A stretch of DNA of 64,000 nt from Caulobacteraceae bacterium (GTDB lineage Bacteria; Pseudomonadota; Alphaproteobacteria; Caulobacterales; Caulobacteraceae). Positions 30,037 to 39,560 of the stretch are shown here, one piece after another; position 1 is the stretch's first letter; each line of letters starts with the position of its first letter. Below the pieces are notes generated by a model. It did not search any database, was not told the origin of the DNA, and worked only from the letters and a program-made list of their open reading frames with translations. The stretch lies in assembly GCA_947475875.1 (NCBI GenBank), contig CANJME010000010.1:37615-101614 (forward strand), in the 5' to 3' direction. Both the position numbers and the translations under genes were made by a program.

Positions 30037-30396
30037 ATGGCCCGCGTTACCGTCGAAGATTGCGTCGAAAAAGTCCCCAACCGGTTCAGCCTGGTGCTGC
30101 TTTCGGCCCATCGCGCCCGCGCCATCTCGGCCGGTTCGGCGATCCTGGTGGACCGCGATAACGACAAGAACCCGGTCGTCGCCCTGCGCGAAGTCGCCGA
30201 GGACGTGCTCGATCCGGACGGCGTGCGCGAAAGCCTCATCGCCTCGCTGCAACGCGTCGATGAGCGCTCGGAAGCCGAGGAAGAAGCTGAAACCCTGGCT
30301 TTGATCGCCGATCCGACCCACCTGCAAATGAGCGAACTCGAACTGGTCCGCGCCCTGCAGAGCGACCGCGACGGCGGGCAAGAGGAGCGGTACTGA
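30037..30396 (+). CDS. rpoZ: RNA polymerase omega subunit
   Basis: Small subunit that aids assembly of RNA polymerase and in many bacteria contributes to ppGpp binding. The 119-residue product begins [20 protein letters not shown], the conserved N-terminus, and has the long alphaproteobacterial C-terminal extension. An in-frame ATG at 29983 would add 18 unlike residues. It is followed by rsh, the usual rpoZ-spoT arrangement. Confidence 0.95.
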   Translation: MARVTVEDCVEKVPNRFSLVLLSAHRARAISAGSAILVDRDNDKNPVVALREVAEDVLDPDGVRESLIASLQRVDERSEAEEEAETLALIADPTHLQMSELELVRALQSDRDGGQEERY

Positions 30397-30464
30397 GCCC
30401 TCGGGCTCCATCCCCTCTTCGCCAGGCGGCGAACGACGCCGCCCCGCACAAGCCCACGAGTCCC

Positions 30465-32681
30465 GTGCCTGATTCCGCAGAAACAACAACAAAGCCCGCG
30501 ACCGCCCGTCGCGGGCTTTTGCGTCAGTACGAGTTGATCGAACGGGTCAAGGCCTATGATCCCACGGCCGACGAAGACCTCCTGAACCGGGCCTATGTCT
30601 ACGCCATCAAGATGCACGGCTCACAGACGCGGGCCTCGGGCGATCCTTATTTCGCCCACCCGATCGAGGTGGCCGGCATCCTCACCGACTACAAGCTCGA
30701 CACCGCCAGCATCGTCACTGCCCTGCTGCACGACGTCATCGAAGACACCGTCGCCAGCCGCGATGACATTGAAAAGCGCTTCGGACCTGAAGTCGCTGAG
30801 CTGGTCGAAGGCGTCACCAAGCTTTCGAAACTCGAAATGACCTCGGAACTGACCCGCCAGACCGAGGACCTGCGCAAATTTATCCTGGCCATCTCGAAAG
30901 ACGTCCGCGTCCTGCTGGTCAAGCTCGCCGACCGGCTGCACAACATGCGCACGCTGCAGCACATCAAGGCCCCGGCCAAACGCGAGCGCATCGCCCGCGA
31001 GACCCTCGATATCTATGCCCCGCTTGCCCGCTCCATCGGCATGCACCGCATCTGTGAAGAGCTGGAGGATCTGGCCTTTCGCCACCTCAACCCGCGCGCG
31101 CGGGACGCTATTGTGCGCCGGCTCGACAAGCTGCGCGCCGAGCAGGGCGGGGCGATCGGGGCCGCCTCCGAAGAGCTGGCCCACGTGCTGGAAGCCGCCG
31201 GCATCGACGTCGAGGTCGAGGGCCGCGAAAAGACCCCCTATTCGATCTGGCGCAAGCTGCAGCGCAAATCGATCGGCTTTTCCCAACTGTCGGACATCTA
31301 TGCCTTTCGTGTCATTGTGGGATCCGAGGAGGCCTGTTACCGCGCGCTCGGCGTCCTGCACCTGAACTGGCCGGCCATTCCGGGCCGCTTTAAGGACTAC
31401 ATCTCCACGCCCAAGCGCAACAATTACCGCTCGATCCACACCACTGTGCTCGGTCCCCGCAACCTGCGCATCGAGGTGCAGATTCGCACGGAGGCGATGG
31501 ACCGGGTGGCCGAAGAAGGTGTCGCCGCCCACTGGGCCTACAAGGACGAGACCTACGGCTTTGACGCCGACGCCGCCGCCAGGGCCGGCGGGCGCGATCC
31601 CATGGCCAGTATCCGCCATCTGGTTCAGATGATCGAGCAGGGCGACATCGACGAACTGGTCGAAAACACCAAGCTCGAGATGTTCCTCGACCAGGCCTTC
31701 GTCTTCACCCCCAAGGGCAAGCTGATCAGCCTCCCGCGTGGAGCTCTGCCGCTCGACTTCGCCTACGCCCTGCACACCGATATCGGCGACACCACGGTCG
31801 GAGTAAAAATCAACGGCGAGCTGCGGCCCCTGCGCACGATGCTGGTCAACGGCGACGTGGTCGAGGTGATCCGCGGCGCCAAACCGCTGGTGCCGCCGGA
31901 CTGGGAAAACCTGACGGTCACGGGCCGGGCCCGTTCGGCCATCCGCCGGCACCTGCGCCACGCCGAGCGTGAGGAATTCGTGCGGCTGGGCCGGTCTTCG
32001 GTCGATCAGACGTTTGAGCGGGTGGGCCGCTTGCGCGAGCAGGTGACGCTCAGGCCCGCCATCGAGCGTTTCGCCGTCCACAGCGACGAGGAACTGTTCG
32101 AAGCCGTCGGTCGGGGCCGGGTTTCACCCCGGGCCGTGCTTGAAACCGTGCTGCCGTCGCTCAAGGCTTCCGAGATCGACGCGGCCGAGATGCGCGAGCC
32201 GCTGGAGGGTCGCCGGGCCGCCGGCCTCTTCGTACGCGGCGGCGGGGTTCACGCCGGCACCGAGCTTCGGTTCGCGGCCTGCTGCAATCCCGTCCCCGGC
32301 GACCGCATCGTCGGCATCGAGGAGCACGGCAAGCCCGGCCTGACGGTCCACACCATCGACTGTCCAAACCTGGAGGCCTTCGAGGCCGAACAGAAGCGCT
32401 GGCATGACCTGCACTGGACCCCCCAGGCCGCCCGTGGCGCCACCTCCCACGCCCGCCTCACCGCCACCATCCGCAATGCGCCGGGGGTCCTCGGCCAGAC
32501 CTCGACCATCATCGGCGAGATGGGCGGCAACATCCTCAATCTGGCGATGAAAAAGACCCACCAGGACTTCTTCGATGTGGAGTTTGACATCGAGGTCAAG
32601 GACGCCAAGCACCTGACGAACATTGCCGCTGCGCTAAGGGCCTGTCCGAGCGTGGAAGACGTGGACCGGACGCGGGGGTAG
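30465..32681 (+). CDS. rsh: Bifunctional (p)ppGpp synthetase/hydrolase (RSH)
   Basis: Makes and degrades the alarmone (p)ppGpp. The 738-residue product has an N-terminal HD hydrolase domain (about 40-190; FAHPIEVA, LLHDVIEDT), a synthetase domain (about 235-350) with the RFKD motif typical of bifunctional enzymes and STPKRNNYRSIHT, a TGS domain (about 390-450), and a C-terminal ACT domain (about 660-735). I list GTG 30465 as start, but a perfect terminator-like hairpin covers 30491-30519. Family conservation begins at LRQYELIERVKAYDP, so TTG 30519 is a serious alternative start. Neither start has a strong ribosome site. Confidence 0.93.
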   Translation: MPDSAETTTKPATARRGLLRQYELIERVKAYDPTADEDLLNRAYVYAIKMHGSQTRASGDPYFAHPIEVAGILTDYKLDTASIVTALLHDVIEDTVASRDDIEKRFGPEVAELVEGVTKLSKLEMTSELTRQTEDLRKFILAISKDVRVLLVKLADRLHNMRTLQHIKAPAKRERIARETLDIYAPLARSIGMHRICEELEDLAFRHLNPRARDAIVRRLDKLRAEQGGAIGAASEELAHVLEAAGIDVEVEGREKTPYSIWRKLQRKSIGFSQLSDIYAFRVIVGSEEACYRALGVLHLNWPAIPGRFKDYISTPKRNNYRSIHTTVLGPRNLRIEVQIRTEAMDRVAEEGVAAHWAYKDETYGFDADAAARAGGRDPMASIRHLVQMIEQGDIDELVENTKLEMFLDQAFVFTPKGKLISLPRGALPLDFAYALHTDIGDTTVGVKINGELRPLRTMLVNGDVVEVIRGAKPLVPPDWENLTVTGRARSAIRRHLRHAEREEFVRLGRSSVDQTFERVGRLREQVTLRPAIERFAVHSDEELFEAVGRGRVSPRAVLETVLPSLKASEIDAAEMREPLEGRRAAGLFVRGGGVHAGTELRFAACCNPVPGDRIVGIEEHGKPGLTVHTIDCPNLEAFEAEQKRWHDLHWTPQAARGATSHARLTATIRNAPGVLGQTSTIIGEMGGNILNLAMKKTHQDFFDVEFDIEVKDAKHLTNIAAALRACPSVEDVDRTRG
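30491..30520 (+). terminator. Terminator-like hairpin in the 5' end of rsh
   Basis: Perfect 12-base inverted repeat AAAGCCCGCGAC / GTCGCGGGCTTT with a five-base loop, followed by one more T. It has the form of an intrinsic terminator with a short T tract and would end the rpoZ transcript. It lies 95 bases after the rpoZ stop and within the rsh frame if GTG 30465 is the start. Confidence 0.65.
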
Positions 32682-32686
32682 GTTCA

Positions 32687-32899
32687 GTGAAGACCTTCGG
32701 GACCCTCAGGTTAATCGCGTTTGCTGGGCTGGTTTTGTTTCTGTTTTGCGAAGGCAACGACCTCGGCAAATGGGGTGCATTTGGAAAATATGATCACTTG
32801 GCAGCCGATCTGAGCGGGTCGGGAATGGTGCTTTTTGTCCTGATTTTCATTGCCCCGTTGGTGAGAAAGACGGAACGCGACTTGGACGAGGGTGACTAA
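32687..32899 (+). CDS. Small predicted membrane protein
   Basis: A 70-residue frame starting at GTG 32687, five bases after rsh. It has two hydrophobic stretches (about residues 7-21, [14 protein letters not shown], and 46-60, [13 protein letters not shown]) separated by a polar loop, with a charged C-terminus. The local base composition is less GC-rich than the surroundings. I do not recognise a family. Its end overlaps the end of cysA on the other strand by four bases. Confidence 0.4.
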   Translation: MKTFGTLRLIAFAGLVLFLFCEGNDLGKWGAFGKYDHLAADLSGSGMVLFVLIFIAPLVRKTERDLDEGD

Positions 32900-33936
32900 C
32901 CCCACACCCGCACTTCACGCGGCGCCAGGCTGATCCGGTTTCTCGGCGCCAGTTTTTCGGCGATCGCATGCGGCACGCGCACCTCGATGGAGCCATCGTC
33001 GTCCAGCACGCAGTCTAGTCGCGCGTCTGTGCCGGCCAGCAGGACATCGCGAATGCGGGCCTGGAAGCCGGGGCCGTCGGGCGCGCCAACCACGAAGCCG
33101 TCGGGGCGCACATAGGCCGTCGCGGGGCCATCGACGTGAGGGGATGAGCCCAGGATCGGGACTTCCTGGCCGGCGATCAGGGCCTTGCCGTCCTTGACCT
33201 CGCAGGGGAACTGGAAGCTGTCGCCGAGGAAGTCGAAGACGAAAGCGCTGGCCGGGTCGTGGTAAAGTTCTTCCGGCGTGCCGATCTGTTCGACCTTGCC
33301 GTCTTTCAGCAACGCCACGCGGTCAGCCAGTTCGAGCGCCTCTTCCTGGTCGTGGGTGACGAAGATGGTGGTCAGGCCTGTACGCTCATGCAGCTCGCGC
33401 AGCCACCGCCGCAGGCCGCGGCGCACCTTGGCGTCCAGCGCGCCGAACGGCTCGTCCAACAGCAGGATCTTGGGTTCGATGGCGAGCGCCCGGGCGAGCG
33501 CCACGCGCTGGCGTTGGCCGCCGGAAAGCTGGCTGGGATAGCGGCCGCCGAGGCCGTCCAGTTGGACCAGCGACAGCAGTTCCTCGACCTTGGCCGAGAT
33601 CGCCGCCTTGGAGGGCCGCTCGCGCCGGTGTTTGGACTTCATCCCGAAGGCGATGTTCTGGGTGACCGTCATGTGTTTGAACAGCGCGTAGTGCTGGAAC
33701 ACAAAGCCGATGCGGCGCTGACGGACGGGCGTGGCCAGCAAGTCTTCGCCGCTGAAGTGAATGGCGCCGCCATCGGCGATCTCCAGCCCGGCTATGACGC
33801 GCAGGAGCGTGGTCTTGCCAGAGCCGGACGGACCGAGAAGGGCCAGGAACTCGCCGTCCTCGGCCAGGAGCGAGACATCGTCGAGCGCCGGAAAGCGGCC
33901 GTAGGACTTGGTGATGCCGGTGATTTCGAGCGACAT
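32896..33936 (-). CDS. cysA: Sulfate/thiosulfate ABC transporter ATP-binding protein
   Basis: ATPase subunit of the sulfate importer, 346 residues. Walker [14 protein letters not shown]-loop [11 protein letters not shown], signature [16 protein letters not shown], Walker [13 protein letters not shown] and the switch His in [14 protein letters not shown] are all visible. The C-terminal domain from about 240 ([10 protein letters not shown] and onward) is the TOBE-type regulatory domain of CysA. It is the last gene of the cysT-cysW-cysA run, 11 bases after cysW. Confidence 0.94.
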   Translation of the reverse strand: MSLEITGITKSYGRFPALDDVSLLAEDGEFLALLGPSGSGKTTLLRVIAGLEIADGGAIHFSGEDLLATPVRQRRIGFVFQHYALFKHMTVTQNIAFGMKSKHRRERPSKAAISAKVEELLSLVQLDGLGGRYPSQLSGGQRQRVALARALAIEPKILLLDEPFGALDAKVRRGLRRWLRELHERTGLTTIFVTHDQEEALELADRVALLKDGKVEQIGTPEELYHDPASAFVFDFLGDSFQFPCEVKDGKALIAGQEVPILGSSPHVDGPATAYVRPDGFVVGAPDGPGFQARIRDVLLAGTDARLDCVLDDDGSIEVRVPHAIAEKLAPRNRISLAPREVRVWG

Positions 33937-33947
33937 GCGAAACTTTC

Positions 33948-34802
33948 CTAGCGCCAGCGCTGAGCGGCGAGTTCATCGGAGAACCGCGCCTCAAGCAGGG
34001 TTTTGACGGCAAGCGTGACGAGGGCGAACAGCGCCAGCAGTGAGGCGACGGCGAAGGCGGCGACGAAGTTGTACTCGTTGTAGAGGATCTCGACCTGCAG
34101 CGGCATGGTGGCGGTCAGCCCGCGGATCTTGCCCGACACCACCGAGACGGCCCCGAACTCGCCCATGGCCCGGGCCGTGCTCAGCAGCACGCCATACATC
34201 AGCGCCCACTTCACATTCGGCAGGGTGATCAGGAAAAAGGTGCGAAGGCCGTTGGCGCCAAGGGTCGTGGCGGCCGCCTCCTCGTCGGAGCCCTGCGCCT
34301 GCATCAGCGGGATCAGCTCGCGCGCTACGAAGGGCAGGGTGACCAGGGTGGTGGCCAGCACGATGCCGGTGACCGAGAAGATGATCTGGATATTGTGTTC
34401 CTGCAGCCAGGGCCCGAACCAGCCGTTGGCGCCATAGAGCAAAACATAGATCAGACCCGAAATGACCGGCGAGATCGAGAACGGCAGGTCGATCAGGGTG
34501 ACCAGCAGGTTCTTCCCCTTGAAGTCGAACTTGGTGACGCACCAGGCGGCGGCCAGGCCAAAGATGGTGTTCAGCGGCACGGCGATGGCGGCAACCAGCA
34601 GAGTGAGCTTGATGGCCGACAACGCTTCGGCGTCGCCGATCCCGGCCAGATAGTCGCCAACGCCCTTGCGCAGGGCTTCGACGAACACGATGACCAGCGG
34701 CAGGAACACCACCAGCGCCAGATAGGCGACCGCCACGGCGATCAGGCCGGCGACCAGAAAGGGCGGATCGCGCCGGGCCGGGGATTTGGCAAGGCCGCTC
34801 AT
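33948..34802 (-). CDS. cysW: Sulfate ABC transporter permease CysW
   Basis: Inner-membrane permease, 284 residues, with about six hydrophobic helices. The segment [25 protein letters not shown] is the EAA loop that contacts CysA, followed by [14 protein letters not shown], the CysW-type motif. It overlaps cysT by four bases. CysT and CysW form the heterodimeric channel. Confidence 0.93.
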   Translation of the reverse strand: MSGLAKSPARRDPPFLVAGLIAVAVAYLALVVFLPLVIVFVEALRKGVGDYLAGIGDAEALSAIKLTLLVAAIAVPLNTIFGLAAAWCVTKFDFKGKNLLVTLIDLPFSISPVISGLIYVLLYGANGWFGPWLQEHNIQIIFSVTGIVLATTLVTLPFVARELIPLMQAQGSDEEAAATTLGANGLRTFFLITLPNVKWALMYGVLLSTARAMGEFGAVSVVSGKIRGLTATMPLQVEILYNEYNFVAAFAVASLLALFALVTLAVKTLLEARFSDELAAQRWR

Positions 34803-35647
34803 CGTTCCCCCCGCCCGGCCACTTTGGCCTGGATCAGATTGAGCCCGAACAGCATGACGATGGAGATCAGCAGCATGGCCAGGCCAATCGCCGCCGCGCC
34901 GGCATAGTCGAACTCTTCCAGGTGGATGATGATCAAGAGGGGCGCGATTTCCGACACGTTCTGCTGGTTGCCGGCGATGAAGGTCACCGAACCGTACTCA
35001 CCGACGGCGCGGGCCAGAGCCAGCGAAAAGCCCATCAGCAGCGACGGCAGGACGGCGGGAAAGATCACCTGGCTGATGGTGCGGAAGCGATTGGCGCCGA
35101 GGGTGGCGGCGGCCTCTTCGACATCGATCTGCACCTCTTCCAGCACGGGCTGGATGGCCCGCACAACGAAGGGAAAGCCGACGAAGACCAGCGCCACCAT
35201 GACACCCAGCGGCGTATAGGCGACCTTCAAGCCCATGGGCTCGATGATCGACCCGATCGGCCCGTTCGGGGCATAGATGGTCACCAGGGCGATGCCGGCG
35301 ACTGCCGTCGGCAGGGCGAAGGGCAGGTCGACAAAAGCGTCCAGGATGCGCTTGCCGGGGAAGTCATAGCGCACCAGCACCCACGCCACGATCGTGCCGA
35401 ACACCGCGTTGACGCAGGCGGCGAAGAAGGCCGCGCCAAAGCTCAGCCTCAGGGCGTCCAACGTACGTTCGGCGCTGACCACCGCGAACACATGGTCCGC
35501 GCCATGTTCCCACGGCCGCAGCACCAGCGCCGCAAGCGGAACCAGCAGGAAGAACGACAGATAGGCCATGGTCAGACCAAGCGCCGGGCCAAAGCCGGGC
35601 AGGGCGCTGGGTTCCACGAACCGCCAGGAGCGCTTCGCAGGGCTCAT
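34799..35647 (-). CDS. cysT: Sulfate ABC transporter permease CysT
   Basis: Inner-membrane permease (CysT, also called CysU), 282 residues. It has the EAA loop [20 protein letters not shown] and the [16 protein letters not shown] motif typical of CysT. A ribosome site (GACGAGG) lies before the start. The 175-base gap to the upstream binding-protein gene carries a candidate promoter with a box shared with the porin gene, so cysTWA may be a transcript of its own. Confidence 0.93.
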   Translation of the reverse strand: MSPAKRSWRFVEPSALPGFGPALGLTMAYLSFFLLVPLAALVLRPWEHGADHVFAVVSAERTLDALRLSFGAAFFAACVNAVFGTIVAWVLVRYDFPGKRILDAFVDLPFALPTAVAGIALVTIYAPNGPIGSIIEPMGLKVAYTPLGVMVALVFVGFPFVVRAIQPVLEEVQIDVEEAAATLGANRFRTISQVIFPAVLPSLLMGFSLALARAVGEYGSVTFIAGNQQNVSEIAPLLIIIHLEEFDYAGAAAIGLAMLLISIVMLFGLNLIQAKVAGRGER

Positions 35648-35683
35648 GAATAACCTCGTCCCAGGCGCATATCGATGGACATC

Positions 35684-35697
35684 CCCGACCGTTTCAA
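35684..35697 (-). promoter_or_regulatory. Shared 14-base box upstream of cysT
   Basis: On the minus strand TTGAAACGGTCGGG, ending 36 bases before the cysT start. The same 14 bases occur upstream of the porin gene at 38385-38398. TTGAAA followed 17 bases later by CGATAT gives a plausible promoter. Just upstream (35700-35746) are an inverted pair CCTTTAG / CTAAAGG and a direct repeat ACAATGT spaced by 15 bases, which could be regulator sites. Confidence 0.5.
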
Positions 35698-35822
35698 GCC
35701 CTTTAGCTGCACAATGTCGATTGGAACAATGTACTTTATCTAAAGGCCGCCATCAGCTTGGCTATTCGAGATGAGAACTCCGGCCGCTGAACCCGGTTCC
35801 GTAAGGACTCCTGGCCCCCTGC

Positions 35823-36860
35823 TCACTTGGCGGTGATCCGGTCATAGACCCCGCCGCTTGCAAAGTGCGTCGCCTGCACGCGCGCCCATCCGCCCAGGGC
35901 CGGATGGTCGATCGAGATCATTTCAAGCGCCGGAAACTGCGCCCGATAGCGCGCCGCAACCGTGGGATTGCGTGGCCGGTAAAAGTTCCTGGCCGCCACG
36001 CCCTGTCCCGCCTCGCTGTAGAGGTATTGCAGATAGGCCTCGGCCGCGGCGCGGGTCTTCTTGCGGTCGACCACCTTGTCGACCACCGCCACGGAAGGCT
36101 CGGCGAGGACGCTAAAGGGCGGATAGACGATGTCGAAATTGGCCGCGCCGAATTCCTTGATCGCCAGGTGCGCCTCGTTTTCCCAGGTGATCAATACATC
36201 GCCGATGCGCCGCTGGGCGAAGGTCGTGGTCGAGGCCCGAGCGCCGGTGTCGAGCACCGGCACGTTCTTGTAGAGCGCCTTGACGAAGGCCTCGGCGGTG
36301 GTCGCGTTGCCGCCGGGTTGGCGAAGCGCGAAGGCCCAGGCCGCCACATAATTCCAGCGTGCGCCGCCCGAAGTCTTCGGATTGGGCGTCACGACCTTGA
36401 TCCCCGGTTTAACAAGATCGCTCCACGTCTTGAGTTTCCACGGGTTTCCCTTGCGGACGAGGAAGATCATCGTCGACGTGTAGGGCGCCGAGTTGTTCGG
36501 CAGCCGCTTTTGCCAATCACGGTTGATCAAGCCCCGCGCGGCGATGGAATCGACGTCATAAGCCAGCGCAAGGGTGACGACATCGGCCGGCAGGCCATCG
36601 ATAACCGCCCGGGCCTGCGAACCTGAACCGCCGTGCGACTGCTGCACGGTGACGCGCTGGCCGCCGTGGCTGCCGGCCCAATTGGCCGCAAACAGAGGAT
36701 TGTACTGCACATAGAGCTCGCGGGTCGGATCGTAGGACACATTGAGCAGGGTGACGGCCGGACCCGCCTTCGCGGCCTGGCCGAAAGCGCCGGTCGCCAG
36801 GCCCGCGGCCCCGAGGCCAAGGCCGGCGATGATGCCGCGGCGGGTGAGTTGATCGGTCAT
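35823..36860 (-). CDS. sbp: Periplasmic sulfate-binding protein
   Basis: Solute-binding protein that delivers sulfate to CysTWA. The 345-residue product has a twin-arginine-like signal ([17 protein letters not shown]), then [31 protein letters not shown] and the [18 protein letters not shown] motif typical of Sbp/CysP. The start at ATG 36860 follows a GGAG box; nine more in-frame residues upstream are less likely. A twin-arginine signal is unusual for this family and would imply folding before export. It follows the porin gene by 23 bases. Confidence 0.93.
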   Translation of the reverse strand: MTDQLTRRGIIAGLGLGAAGLATGAFGQAAKAGPAVTLLNVSYDPTRELYVQYNPLFAANWAGSHGGQRVTVQQSHGGSGSQARAVIDGLPADVVTLALAYDVDSIAARGLINRDWQKRLPNNSAPYTSTMIFLVRKGNPWKLKTWSDLVKPGIKVVTPNPKTSGGARWNYVAAWAFALRQPGGNATTAEAFVKALYKNVPVLDTGARASTTTFAQRRIGDVLITWENEAHLAIKEFGAANFDIVYPPFSVLAEPSVAVVDKVVDRKKTRAAAEAYLQYLYSEAGQGVAARNFYRPRNPTVAARYRAQFPALEMISIDHPALGGWARVQATHFASGGVYDRITAK

Positions 36861-36883
36861 GAGGAAATCTCCAGGGTCTGAAA

Positions 36884-38332
36884 TCAAAACGAGAATTGCG
36901 AGCGAAGCGAAATGATGTGGAAGTCCTCGCCGATCTGGGCGCCCGCGTTATTCAGGCGATCAACCTGGGCGTTCTGGTAGTTCAGAATGAAGCGGACCGT
37001 TTGGTTGGGGTACCAGTTGAGGCCGAGCGTGGTGATGCGCTGTTCTCCGCCGCGGACGCCGTTGGTGGCGATTGCAGTCCCCGCCGCACCCTCAAGGTCG
37101 TTGAGGTCGAGAACGCTGTACCGGGCAGCCAGTTCCCAGGCGCCCCAGCCGCCGTTGGCCGGATCGAAGGGTTTGGTCGGGCGGATGCCGCGGAAGCCGC
37201 CGGTCGCCGGGACCCACAGCCGCTGTTCCCTGGTGAAAGCCCAGGCGGCTTGAGCGTACCAGCCACCGAAAGTGGCGTCGGGCCGCCCGACGGCTGAGCG
37301 GTCCAGCTTGTAGCTAAAGACCTCACCCGCCACGTAGAGGTTCTTGTAATAGCCGCCCAGTTCGGCGCCCGTCTGCAAGAGGCTGTCGGCGTTGATCGCG
37401 CCGGTGTCGACAAAGCGCGTGCCGTCGACCCGCAGTTCGGGGCGTTCGCGAAGCCGCAGCTGTTCTGTGGTTGCCGCCCCGGCGCTGGTGTCGGCTGGCT
37501 TGATCACGCCCGTGGCGTTGACGCCCACGTGCAAGGCATAGGTTGGGGTCTGGATCGGCAGCCAGGCGGCGCGGAGCAGAAAGCCGGACTGCTCGTCGAA
37601 CTCGGCCGGGTTAGCCGTTCCCGGAACTGCGCCCGTATAGACCGCGTGGGCGTACCAGCGATCGCCGTTCAGCAGCACGCCGACGCCGGAGCGGCCATCC
37701 CCGCCGGCGATGCTGCGCGACAGCTCCGCCGAGGCGGGCCGCTCAAGGAACAAGCCCTCGGTGTTGTTGGTGGCGTCTTCCAGATTGGTGGGCGAAGCCC
37801 AGGCGCCGATGCGCAGGCGGACCGGTTGTCCTTGCGTGGTCGTCCACGGCTTCCAACCCGCGTATTCGACCCAGCCGGCGTTGAGGACCGGAGCTTCTGA
37901 ACCCGAACCGCCGAATTCGCCGGTCAGGGCATAGTTCCAGTTCTTGCCGACCGTGCCTTCCACGCCCAGCCGCGCGCGGCGAAAATTGGTGCCGCTGGTC
38001 AGATCGGTGCTGCTCAGCTTGTTCTTCTGGTCGTACTCAGCGCTGTCAAACTGAACCAGCCCGCGAACCGCGAATTTGAGTTGCCCGTCCGCAGTGGCGA
38101 GAGTGGGCCGGCCGTTGGTCAGCGTCGCCTGCGGCGCGGTAGAGATGATACTGCGCACATCGGCCACATCGGCGGATGAGCTTTCTTTCAGGTCCGCGAC
38201 CTGCTGTTCCAGGGCGTCCAGCCTCTGGGTCAGCTGCCGGATGATCGCATCGCGAGGATCTTCCTGCGCCGCCGCGTGTCCGGCCGCGCCCAGAGCGAAT
38301 ACGCTAGCCGCCAGCACCAGTTTCAGTCTCAT
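36884..38332 (-). CDS. OprO/OprP-type porin in the sulfate cluster
   Basis: Outer-membrane porin, 482 residues from ATG 38332 (an in-frame ATG at 38338 sits too close to the GGGAG box). A signal peptide ([20 protein letters not shown]) is followed by a short coiled coil ([17 protein letters not shown], about residues 30-48 of the precursor), then a beta-rich domain with the OprO/P hallmarks [16 protein letters not shown] and a terminal aromatic residue (SQFSF). Relatives in Pseudomonas are phosphate or pyrophosphate channels. Its place directly before sbp suggests sulfate or organosulfur anions here. Confidence 0.88.
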   Translation of the reverse strand: MRLKLVLAASVFALGAAGHAAAQEDPRDAIIRQLTQRLDALEQQVADLKESSSADVADVRSIISTAPQATLTNGRPTLATADGQLKFAVRGLVQFDSAEYDQKNKLSSTDLTSGTNFRRARLGVEGTVGKNWNYALTGEFGGSGSEAPVLNAGWVEYAGWKPWTTTQGQPVRLRIGAWASPTNLEDATNNTEGLFLERPASAELSRSIAGGDGRSGVGVLLNGDRWYAHAVYTGAVPGTANPAEFDEQSGFLLRAAWLPIQTPTYALHVGVNATGVIKPADTSAGAATTEQLRLRERPELRVDGTRFVDTGAINADSLLQTGAELGGYYKNLYVAGEVFSYKLDRSAVGRPDATFGGWYAQAAWAFTREQRLWVPATGGFRGIRPTKPFDPANGGWGAWELAARYSVLDLNDLEGAAGTAIATNGVRGGEQRITTLGLNWYPNQTVRFILNYQNAQVDRLNNAGAQIGEDFHIISLRSQFSF

Positions 38333-38384
38333 CGCCATGCTCCCTTGGCCCGTCCAGATCGACGAGGAGCATCATCTCTATTAA

Positions 38385-38398
38385 CCCGACCGTTTCAA
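38385..38398 (-). promoter_or_regulatory. Shared 14-base box upstream of the porin gene
   Basis: Minus-strand TTGAAACGGTCGGG, identical to the box upstream of cysT (35684-35697), ending 52 bases before the porin start at 38332. A further common element, CTTTAG, lies upstream of both boxes at different distances. The arrangement suggests a common regulator for porin-sbp and cysTWA. Confidence 0.5.
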
Positions 38399-38453
38399 TG
38401 TGGTAAAAACTGATAGCGAAACGAAGGTTTGCTAAAGACCACAGTTCCGGATG

Positions 38454-38882
38454 TCAGGCCCTTTGGCCGGCCGCCTTGGCGAGGGTCGTCTGCTCGAGAA
38501 TCCCGGCCGTGGCGTCGCGGACCTCGGTTAGCACACCGCGGATCATGCAGAACGGCTCTTCGCGGCAGTCCTCGCACCGCTGATAGGCCAGGCGGCTGGT
38601 GCAGGGAGTCAGAGCCAACGGCCCGTCGATGGCGCGGATCACATCGGCGAAGGAAATCTCACCCGGCGCCTTGGCGAGCGCGTAGCCACCCGACTTGCCC
38701 CGATGACTGACCACCAATCCGTGCTTGCGCAGCTCCAGCAGGATGTTCTCCAGGAACCGGCGCGGAATGTCCTGCCGGGCGGCAACATCGGCGATGAAGA
38801 TCGGCTTGCGGGGACCGCCGGCTTCCTGTTCAGCCAGGTCGACCATGGCCCGCAGCGCGTATTTGGCTTTACTGGTCAGCAT
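38454..38882 (-). CDS. Rrf2-family transcriptional regulator
   Basis: A 142-residue winged-helix regulator. The N-terminus [19 protein letters not shown] and the wing [14 protein letters not shown] are typical of Rrf2/IscR proteins. Cysteines in [19 protein letters not shown] could bind an iron-sulfur cluster, as in IscR. Its position upstream of the porin-sbp-cysTWA cluster suggests a role in sulfur or cysteine control. A short palindrome next to the start may be its own operator. Confidence 0.88.
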   Translation of the reverse strand: MLTSKAKYALRAMVDLAEQEAGGPRKPIFIADVAARQDIPRRFLENILLELRKHGLVVSHRGKSGGYALAKAPGEISFADVIRAIDGPLALTPCTSRLAYQRCEDCREEPFCMIRGVLTEVRDATAGILEQTTLAKAAGQRA

Positions 38883-38884
38883 AA

Positions 38885-38897
38885 ACCTACACTAGGT
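38885..38897. promoter_or_regulatory. Palindrome upstream of the Rrf2 gene
   Basis: ACCTA-CAC-TAGGT, a perfect five-base inverted repeat with a three-base spacer, two bases upstream of the Rrf2 start codon. It lies between the divergent rrf2 and pyrE genes. It is a candidate autoregulatory operator; the arms are short. Confidence 0.35.
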
Positions 38898-38963
38898 CGG
38901 TCGAATTGGGGAAGCAACGGTCGCCTGCTTCAACAGAGTCGCGAACGATGGTACCGACCGCCT

Positions 38964-39554
38964 ATGACCATGACCACTGATGACGTCCTGAATGAATTTC
39001 GCGGCGCCGGCGCCCTGCGCGAAGGCCATTTCGTGCTGTCCAGCGGCCTGCATTCGCCTGTCTTCCTGCAAAAAAACCTGGTGTTCATGCACGCCGACCG
39101 CTGCGAGCGGCTTTGCAGGGCGCTGGCCGATCTTATCCGCGCCAGGGCCGGATCGGTCGACTATGTGATTTCGCCGGCCGTTGGCGGCATCATTCCCGGC
39201 TACGAAACCGCCCGCCAACTGGGCGTGCCATCGATCTATGTCGAGCGGGAAGGGGGCGAATTCAAACTGCGCCGGGGCTTCAGTATTGAGCCTGGCGCGC
39301 GTATCGCCATGGTCGAGGATATCGTCACCACCGGGCTTTCCTCGCGCGAATGCATCGACGCCATCCGCAAGGCCGGCGGCGATGTGGTGGTCGCCGCCTG
39401 CATCGTTGACCGCTCGGGGGGCAAGGCCGATGTCGGCGCTCCGTTGATCGCGCTGGCCAGCCTGGAGGTTCCCGCCTATCCGGCCGACGCCCTGCCGCCG
39501 GAACTGGCCGCCATCCCGACCACCGACCCGGGCAGCCGCCGGCTGGCGGGCTAG
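38964..39554 (+). CDS. pyrE: Orotate phosphoribosyltransferase
   Basis: Joins orotate and PRPP to give OMP in pyrimidine synthesis. The 196-residue product has [20 protein letters not shown] at the N-terminus, the YVEREGG region and the PRPP motif [12 protein letters not shown]. The frame is open upstream into the Rrf2 gene, but ATG 38964 starts the family N-terminus. It begins a plus-strand run of housekeeping genes and is six bases before pdxJ. Confidence 0.95.
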   Translation: MTMTTDDVLNEFRGAGALREGHFVLSSGLHSPVFLQKNLVFMHADRCERLCRALADLIRARAGSVDYVISPAVGGIIPGYETARQLGVPSIYVEREGGEFKLRRGFSIEPGARIAMVEDIVTTGLSSRECIDAIRKAGGDVVVAACIVDRSGGKADVGAPLIALASLEVPAYPADALPPELAAIPTTDPGSRRLAG

Positions 39555-39560
39555 CCGCCC

